NCBI RefSeq assembly: GCF_000368025.1
Contig: NZ_KB849211.1
Location: forward strand, 201,878-230,286
Source: Acinetobacter parvus DSM 16617 = CIP 108168
GTDB taxonomy: Bacteria; Pseudomonadota; Gammaproteobacteria; Pseudomonadales; Moraxellaceae
Length of the DNA stretch: 28,409 bases
Reading direction: 5' to 3'
Shown: in pieces, positions 23,521-28,409 of the stretch
Layout of the letters: every line of letters starts with the position of its first letter
How positions within the stretch are numbered: position 1 is the stretch's first letter
Translations under genes and position numbers: made by a program
Notes under the pieces: model-generated
What the model saw: only the letters and a program-made list of their open reading frames with translations
Told to the model about the DNA's origin: nothing
Databases searched by the model: none

Positions 23521-24720
23521 TTAAGCAGCTTCGACTTCAACTTGTTCAGCATACTTCTCTAATATTTTTTCTTTTGCGTCTGGATGAATATTAATTTTCT
23601 CCATATTGCCTTTGTAATGCTCTACAACTCGATCATCCATAATTTTTGACCACCATGAGGGAATAAAGGCTGGTAAAATCATCGCTCCATAGCCCCCTGG
23701 TAACTGTGGCGCATCTTCAAAATGACGTAGAGTTTGAAAGCTACGTGTTGGATTTGCATGATGATCTGAATGACGCTGTAATTGATACAAGAACAAGTTC
23801 GTCACTACATTATTATTGTTCCAACTATGCTCAGGTAAAGTACGCTCATATTGACCATTGGCTTTCTTTTCACGTTTTAAACCATAATGCTCAATATAAT
23901 TCACTGATTCAAACAAAGTAATCGCATAAGCAGCCTGTGTCACTTGGAATGGTACTGAACGCACTCCAAATTTGCTAAACATAGCGGCATGGTACACAGC
24001 AGACATCGCCCAACCATGAATCAATTCATTCTCTTTACAGAAGAATGGTAATTTTTTACGCTCTAAACGGTTTTTCTCAATTTCGATCGCCGATTTGAAA
24101 CTACCAATCACTGTACGCGGTAAAAATTTCCAGAAAGTTTCACCAAGTCGAGATGATGCTGGATCTTCTGGCGTTGCAACACGGCGGTGATGACCATATG
24201 GATGCTCAATACGGAAATGATTATACCCCGATGGAGCTAATGCCAAATGTGATAAATAATGTTCGAGACGACCACTTTTATGGCTCAATTCATGCGCCGT
24301 ATTGATGGCAATACCATTCACCATCCCTACCAACGTACCCAATAACGCTTGATCTGCAAGTGATGTACCTTTACGACTTGCCAAATAGGTGCCGTAAATA
24401 TTGGTTGCATATTGCAATGGAATAAAAAGTTTAACAATTCGTGCGTAATATGGATCAGCTTCTAAATCTGCAATCGCATCAAGTGGCGGATTTTCTGTGT
24501 CCTCACCAATTAAGTTATCCAATGCAGGAATAACACCATGAATAAATAATGGACCAAAAGAGGCAAAGAATTTTTTGGTTTTTTTCGGTCCAAATTGATA
24601 ACCCGCTAAACCACTCATTGCAATAGTCGGTACTGCCAAACCCAATAACCACAAATGACGTTTTTTATCTTTAAAAGTTGTTGTTGCTTGCTCTACATCC
24701 AGTTGAGTATGCATATTCAT
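23521..24720 (-). CDS. alkM: Alkane 1-monooxygenase AlkM/AlkB
   Basis: This integral-membrane non-haem di-iron enzyme hydroxylates the terminal carbon of n-alkanes with O2 and electrons from rubredoxin. In the 399-aa chain the histidine boxes are HELSH (143-147), EHPYGHH (172-178) and RHSDHH (316-321), together with the NYIEHYGL signature at 274-281. Hydrophobic helices are seen near the N-terminus (LWLLGLAVPTIAMSGLAGY) and around HELSH. I chose ATG 24720 because GAGGA sits seven bases upstream; the frame is open 21 codons further to an ATG at 24783, but that lacks a ribosome site. alkR is divergent, as in the alkM-alkR arrangement of Acinetobacter baylyi. No rubredoxin or rubredoxin reductase gene is seen in the window. 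Confidence 0.95.
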   Translation of the reverse strand: MNMHTQLDVEQATTTFKDKKRHLWLLGLAVPTIAMSGLAGYQFGPKKTKKFFASFGPLFIHGVIPALDNLIGEDTENPPLDAIADLEADPYYARIVKLFIPLQYATNIYGTYLASRKGTSLADQALLGTLVGMVNGIAINTAHELSHKSGRLEHYLSHLALAPSGYNHFRIEHPYGHHRRVATPEDPASSRLGETFWKFLPRTVIGSFKSAIEIEKNRLERKKLPFFCKENELIHGWAMSAVYHAAMFSKFGVRSVPFQVTQAAYAITLFESVNYIEHYGLKREKKANGQYERTLPEHSWNNNNVVTNLFLYQLQRHSDHHANPTRSFQTLRHFEDAPQLPGGYGAMILPAFIPSWWSKIMDDRVVEHYKGNMEKINIHPDAKEKILEKYAEQVEVEAA

Positions 24721-24731
24721 TAGAAATTCCT

Positions 24732-24766
24732 CAATCAAACACAAAATGTTTTGCTTGAATTGATTG
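24732..24766. promoter_or_regulatory. Inverted repeat in the alkM-alkR gap, candidate AlkR operator
   Basis: CAATCAA (24732-24738) and TTGATTG (24760-24766) are separated by 21 bases in the 101-bp divergent region. AAACACAAAA and the complement of TTGTGTT add partial repeats. AraC regulators often bind such sites, but no site has been shown here. Confidence 0.4.
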
Positions 24767-24821
24767 TGTTCTTTTACAGTCACTCTATATTATCATTTTA
24801 AGACTTTACTGGATTTTTATT

Positions 24822-25856
24822 GTGCAAAAACAGCAAATCCCTGTTATTCCATCTCGTTATTATTTGCGGTTGATCGAAATTCTGATTGGTACTCATCAAT
24901 ATGATAATGAGGTATTAAACGCATTTCATAACGAACTTTCTAAAACTGAGCTTTTATCAATTCAACAAATTGAACAATTTATTGCACTTGGCCTGAGCCT
25001 ACCTAATACAGAAGATTTGGCTTTTGAACTCGGTAAAAATCTAAAACTCAGTTCGCATAGTTTGGTTGGATATGCATTAATGACCAGTCCAAATTTAAAA
25101 CATGCTTTGAGATTAATCGCACAATATTTTCGGCTAATTATGCCTAGCTTTAAGCTATCGATTCAATTTCCAACTCATCAACATAAGGTTGAGTTATTAC
25201 TTGAACCCATCTTGCAAATGAATAAGCAATGTTTAGCATTTCATATTGAAGCAATTGCCGTTGGATTTTATTACAGCTTATTAGAACTTGCAGGACAACA
25301 ATTACAACGTTACCAAATTTATTTAAGTATACCCGAGCCTGTTTATGCTGAACGCTATATACATCTCGTTAAAGCAAATTTTTATTTTAATTACACATGG
25401 ATGTCAGGTATACGCGTTGTTATTGATCAGCAACAACTGGCACTGCCCTTACCTTTGGCGGATGCTCATAGCCTAAAAGTGGTTGAGCAGCGCTGTCAGG
25501 AACAGATTCAGAAGATTTATCATCAAGGTGAAATTGCTGAATGGGTCAGCATGATGCTGCGACAGGCCAATCAGATTCCAACATTAACCGAATGCGCTAA
25601 AGTTCTAAATATTTCCACTAAAACTTTACAACGTTATTTGCAGCAACAAGGAGTTGAATTTCAAGCTTTGAAACAAAAAATTAGTACTGAGCGAGCAATT
25701 GATTTATTAGAAAATTCAAATTTTACCATCACCCATATTGCTTACGAATTAGGCTATTCTAACCCTGCCAACTTTACCCGTGCATTTAATAAGGTAATGG
25801 GATGTAGTCCACAGCACTATCGCCTGTCCCGAGCGAACACCCAACAGGCAGATTAA
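24822..25856 (+). CDS. alkR: AraC-family regulator, AlkR-like
   Basis: The 344-aa protein has an AraC arabinose-binding-like N-domain (about 1-230) and a C-terminal double HTH (TLTECAKVLNISTKTLQRYLQQ and ITHIAYELGYSNPANFTRAFNKVMG). Divergence from alkM at 101 bp matches the role of AlkR, which activates alkM in the presence of alkanes. The start is GTG 24822; no better start was seen. Its stop overlaps that of the convergent DUF1653 gene by three bases (shared TTAA). I give the symbol by context and family; the effector is inferred. Confidence 0.85.
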   Translation: MQKQQIPVIPSRYYLRLIEILIGTHQYDNEVLNAFHNELSKTELLSIQQIEQFIALGLSLPNTEDLAFELGKNLKLSSHSLVGYALMTSPNLKHALRLIAQYFRLIMPSFKLSIQFPTHQHKVELLLEPILQMNKQCLAFHIEAIAVGFYYSLLELAGQQLQRYQIYLSIPEPVYAERYIHLVKANFYFNYTWMSGIRVVIDQQQLALPLPLADAHSLKVVEQRCQEQIQKIYHQGEIAEWVSMMLRQANQIPTLTECAKVLNISTKTLQRYLQQQGVEFQALKQKISTERAIDLLENSNFTITHIAYELGYSNPANFTRAFNKVMGCSPQHYRLSRANTQQAD

Positions 25857-26071
25857 GTCTCTTGGATTAATTTAAAACGTGGAACCACCTGTCCATTCTC
25901 AAGCTCAACTGTTTCAGTAAACATGCCGAGTGGACGTACCCACATGGAATAATCTCCATATAAGCATTGATACACCACCAGTTCTTCTTCAGTTTCACTA
26001 TGGCGGGCTACATTGAATACCTGATAGAGTTTTCCCTTATAGTGTTGGTATATGCCGCGCTGTAATGTCAT
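25853..26071 (-). CDS. DUF1653 domain protein (72 aa)
   Basis: The sequence GIYQHYKGKLYQVFNVARHSETEEELVVYQCLYGDYSMWVRPLGMF matches the family pattern (GxYxHYKGxxYxVxxxARHSET, then LYG..WVRP..MF). The length is typical. I used ATG 26071, with AAAGGA seven bases upstream; 24 more codons open upstream have no ribosome site. Function is unknown. It converges on alkR with a TTAA overlap and is divergent from ahpF. Confidence 0.85.
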   Translation of the reverse strand: MTLQRGIYQHYKGKLYQVFNVARHSETEEELVVYQCLYGDYSMWVRPLGMFTETVELENGQVVPRFKLIQET

Positions 26072-26201
26072 GCTATTTTCCTTTAGGTTATGCCATGAAA
26101 TGATTGCAGTTATATAACAATTTTTAGATAGAAAAATCTTCAAAATATTGATATTTCATCTTAAATTCAAAAATCCGATCAAATCTATAAGAACATACTG
26201 T

Positions 26202-26230
26202 TTTACCTATTCATTATTTTTTCGTACTAT
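26202..26230 (+). promoter_or_regulatory. Candidate ahpF promoter
   Basis: TTTACC (26202-26207) and TACTAT (26225-26230) are 17 bases apart, 54 bases before the ATG. I could not identify an OxyR half-site with confidence. Confidence 0.4.
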
Positions 26231-26284
26231 GGCTTCATTGAATAAATTTAGCTGACTTGAACTGCTGAGAATTTGGAGATTTAC

Positions 26285-27850
26285 ATGTTAGACCAAAATA
26301 TTAAAACCCAGTTAAAAGCCTATTTAGAACGTTTGGAAAGCCCAATCGAGTTGGTCGCTACCTTAGATGATTCTGATAAAGCTGCAAAAATCAAAGAACT
26401 CGTGACTGAAATTGCAGAACTTTCTGACCAGGTTACGGCGCGTTTTGACGGTTCAAACGCTCGCCGTCCTAGTTTCGGTGTAGCTAAAGCAGGCGAACAA
26501 CCACGTGTGTTCTTTGCTGGCTTACCAATGGGACATGAGTTTACTTCTTTGATCCTGGCATTGTTGCAGGTATCTGGCTATGCCCCTAAAGTATCTGATG
26601 AAGTCTTGAACCAGATCAAAGGCTTAAACTTAAAAGCAAACTTTGACGTGTTTGTCTCATTGAGCTGCCATAACTGTCCAGATGTGGTTCAAGCCTTGAA
26701 CTTGATTGCAATCTATAATCCGAATGCAACTGCGACCATGATTGATGGTGGTTTCTTCCAGGAAGAAGTTGAAGAACGCAAAATCTTGGCCGTACCGATG
26801 GTGTTTCAAGACAATGAACATATTGGACAAGGTCGTATGACTTTGGAAGAAATCGTTGCCAAGTTAGATACCAACTCAGCCGAGAAAGATGCCGCAGCCC
26901 TCAATGCTAAAGATGCTTTTGATGTATTGGTGATTGGTGGTGGCCCTGCGGGTGGTACTGCGGCAATCTATGCGGCACGTAAAGGTATCAAAACAGGCAT
27001 CGTGGCTGAACGCTTTGGTGGTCAGGTCATGGATACCATGGACATTGAAAACTTCACCACGGTTCAAAAAACCGTAGGTCCAAAGTTTGCTCAAGATATG
27101 GAAGCGCATGTACGTGAGTACGGTGTGGACATCATGAATTTGCAACGTGTCAGCAAGATCACAGGTGCAGATCAAACCGCCAATGGTCTGGTTGAAGTTG
27201 AATTGGAAAATGGCGCTAAGCTTGAATCGAAAACCATTATTCTTTCAACAGGTGCACGTTGGAGAGAAATGAATGTACCAGGTGAAGCAGAATACCGTAC
27301 CCGTGGTGTGGCGTATTGCCCACACTGTGATGGCCCATTATTCAAAGGCAAACGTGTTGCGGTGATTGGTGGGGGTAACTCAGGTGTAGAAGCAGCGATT
27401 GACCTTGCAGGGATTGTTGAGCATGTGACGTTGGTTGAGTTTGATACCAGGCTTCGCGCAGATCAAGTATTGCAAGACAAATTAAACAGCTTGCCAAATA
27501 CCACCGTGATCTTGAATGCACTCAGTACCGAAGTCGTTGGTGATGGTTCACAAGTGACGGCATTAAAATACAAAGATCGCGCGACTGATGTTGAGCATAC
27601 AGTTGAGCTTGCAGGAATCTTCGTACAGATTGGCTTGTTGCCAAACACCGATTTCCTGAAGAACAGTGCGGTTGAACTCAGCAATCGTGGTGAGATTGTG
27701 ATCAATGACCGTAACGAAACCAATGTAAAAGGTGTATTTGCTGCGGGTGACTGTACCACCGTGCCTTATAAGCAAATCATCATCGCGACTGGTGAGGGAG
27801 CCAAGGCTTCATTGTCTGCTTTTGACTACATGATTCGCTCTGGGGTGTAA
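26285..27850 (+). CDS. ahpF: Alkyl hydroperoxide reductase subunit AhpF
   Basis: AhpF passes electrons from NADH through FAD and two disulfides to AhpC. The N-terminal tandem thioredoxin-like domain holds SCHNC (Cys128/Cys131). The FAD and NADH domains follow with VIGGGPAGG (216-224) and VIGGGNSGVEAA, and the thioredoxin-reductase-like centre is CPHC (Cys345/Cys348). FAAGDCTTVPYKQIIIATGEGA near the end is the family signature. Length is 521 aa, equal to E. coli AhpF. GGAG lies seven bases before ATG 26285; an open TTG four codons upstream is unlikely. It is not adjacent to ahpC, and the alkM-alkR pair stands between them. Confidence 0.96.
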   Translation: MLDQNIKTQLKAYLERLESPIELVATLDDSDKAAKIKELVTEIAELSDQVTARFDGSNARRPSFGVAKAGEQPRVFFAGLPMGHEFTSLILALLQVSGYAPKVSDEVLNQIKGLNLKANFDVFVSLSCHNCPDVVQALNLIAIYNPNATATMIDGGFFQEEVEERKILAVPMVFQDNEHIGQGRMTLEEIVAKLDTNSAEKDAAALNAKDAFDVLVIGGGPAGGTAAIYAARKGIKTGIVAERFGGQVMDTMDIENFTTVQKTVGPKFAQDMEAHVREYGVDIMNLQRVSKITGADQTANGLVEVELENGAKLESKTIILSTGARWREMNVPGEAEYRTRGVAYCPHCDGPLFKGKRVAVIGGGNSGVEAAIDLAGIVEHVTLVEFDTRLRADQVLQDKLNSLPNTTVILNALSTEVVGDGSQVTALKYKDRATDVEHTVELAGIFVQIGLLPNTDFLKNSAVELSNRGEIVINDRNETNVKGVFAAGDCTTVPYKQIIIATGEGAKASLSAFDYMIRSGV

Positions 27851-27869
27851 ACCCAACATAAAACTTGTG

Positions 27870-27907
27870 CACGCACTTACATTTTTCAAATGTAAGTGCG
27901 TGTTTTT
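27870..27907 (+). terminator. Terminator after ahpF
   Basis: A 15-bp perfect stem runs from 27870-27884 to 27888-27902 with a TTC loop (arm ACGCACTTACATTT). TTTTT follows at 27903-27907. Confidence 0.9.
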
Positions 27908-28072
27908 ACAAGTTATCAACAAATTTTCAACTTTATTCGTCAACGTTTTTATGTTTATATTTTGGCTATCCATATCCTATTGGAAGAGATGGATCCGTAA
28001 ATTTGAACAACTCCTATAAGTGATATTCTGCTCCTCAAATGATGTTATAAACATCAATATATGGAGTATTTT

Positions 28073-28378
28073 ATGGCACGTAGACCAAGAAGAAATCATT
28101 CAAATGATTTTAAAGCTAAGGTAGCACTTGCTGCGATTAAAGCAGAAAAAACACTTGCTGAATTGAGTGCTGAATTTGATGTTCATCAAAACCAAATTAT
28201 TGACTGGAAAAATCAATTGATCTCAGCTTCCTCGCAAGCTTTCGATCAATCAAAAGCTCCATCAGAACCCCCCATCGATCTTAAAAAATTACATGCAAAA
28301 ATCGGTGAGCAGGCATTAGAAATTGATTTTTTAGAAGGTGTGTTGAAGAAACTGGGCCGCTTCAACCACAAAAGTTAA
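28073..28378 (+). CDS. IS3-family transposase OrfA (101 aa)
   Basis: A small basic DNA-binding protein with an HTH: RRNHSNDFKAKVALAAI, TLAELSAEFDVHQNQIIDWK, then a leucine-rich region with LKKLHAKIGEQALEIDFLEGVLKKLG, typical of IS3 OrfA. I used ATG 28073 (MARRPRRN), six bases after GGAG; an ATG at 28061 in frame adds four residues. OrfA regulates transposition and, by a -1 frameshift, makes the OrfAB transposase. A slippery T_TTT_TTA lies at 28327-28333. Confidence 0.9.
   Translation: MARRPRRNHSNDFKAKVALAAIKAEKTLAELSAEFDVHQNQIIDWKNQLISASSQAFDQSKAPSEPPIDLKKLHAKIGEQALEIDFLEGVLKKLGRFNHKS
28327..28333 (+). promoter_or_regulatory. Programmed -1 frameshift site of the IS3-family element
   Basis: TTTTTTA is in the X_XXY_YYZ phase relative to OrfA (gaT TTT TTA). 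The -1 frame has a TGA just upstream (28324-28326) and then stays open to the window end. Confidence 0.6.
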
Positions 28379-28409
28379 TCGACGACTCACTTCAGATTTC
28401 AGTATCTAA
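28334..28409 (+). CDS. IS3-family OrfB, N-terminal part (-1 frame, cut by window end)
   Basis: In the -1 frame after the slippery site the sequence is open and includes PQKLIDDSLQISVS, like the start of IS3-type OrfB. No ATG, GTG or TTG start is present in this frame within the window, so OrfB is probably made only by frameshifting. The DDE catalytic domain lies outside the window. Confidence 0.55.

Larger units (their letters stand above)
28004..28409 (+). mobile_element. IS3-family insertion element, left part (cut by window end)
   Basis: The end begins TGAACAACT (28004-28012), followed by TATAAGTGATATTCTGCTC (28015-28033), shared with the relic at 21981-21999. OrfA follows, and OrfB begins in the -1 frame. 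The right end is outside the window. The exact terminal base is not certain. Confidence 0.8.

Noticed and set aside
23521..24720. Fatty acid desaturase or xylene monooxygenase
   Set aside because: The NYIEHYGL signature and the HELSH/GHH/RHSDHH set fit alkane monooxygenases, and the AlkR-like neighbour agrees.
24721..24783. Longer alkM start at ATG 24783
   Set aside because: It would cover the divergent promoter region and lacks a ribosome site, whereas ATG 24720 follows GAGGA.

Overview
The window looks like chromosomal DNA of an Acinetobacter species. This rests on an AT-rich, gene-dense gammaproteobacterial layout, an AlkM-type alkane hydroxylase divergent from an AraC-family AlkR-like regulator, and AhpC and AhpF chains of enterobacterial length (187 and 521 aa). 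I recognised families by eye; no database was searched.

Left part (1-3802): two IS200/IS605-type ends share an identical 66-bp segment. Copy 1 keeps the 3' end of tnpA and interrupts a DUF2147 fragment. Copy 2 (about 2590-3796) carries only tnpB. It abuts thiM so closely that the thiM stop codon appears to lie in the transposon tip. Between the copies is a likely two-gene operon: a zinc-ribbon protein of unknown function and ThiM (thiamine salvage).

Middle part (3879-12977): a PIF1-like helicase with a C-terminal helix-turn-helix tail, an alpha/beta hydrolase, a class I glutamine amidotransferase, a 56-aa membrane peptide, an unrecognised 272-aa protein, a MocR-type regulator/aminotransferase, and an AraC regulator divergent from an enoyl-CoA hydratase/isomerase and an HSDL2-like short-chain dehydrogenase. 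The last three look like a small acyl-CoA catabolic module.

Housekeeping block (13369-21768): dnaE, trmJ and cysE lie tightly in tandem (13-nt gap, then an 8-nt overlap). They are followed by two lipoprotein genes, one with TPR-like repeats and one a lipase-like alpha/beta hydrolase, each closed by a strong terminator.

Right part (21769-28409): a relic of an IS3-family element lies in a 677-bp non-genic stretch. Then come ahpC, a KTSC-domain protein, alkM and its divergent alkR-like regulator, a DUF1653 protein and ahpF. A related IS3-family element, cut by the window end, follows. The peroxiredoxin AhpC and its reductase AhpF are thus separated by an alkane-oxidation pair and lie between two related IS ends. 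The IS3 copy at the right has a well-phased slippery heptamer for the OrfA-OrfB frameshift.

I saw no tRNA, rRNA, CRISPR array or convincing riboswitch, and no clearly new multigene system. The observations most worth following are the tnpB-only element with an atypical RuvC-II site ending in thiM, and the IS-flanked ahpC-alkM-alkR-ahpF segment.
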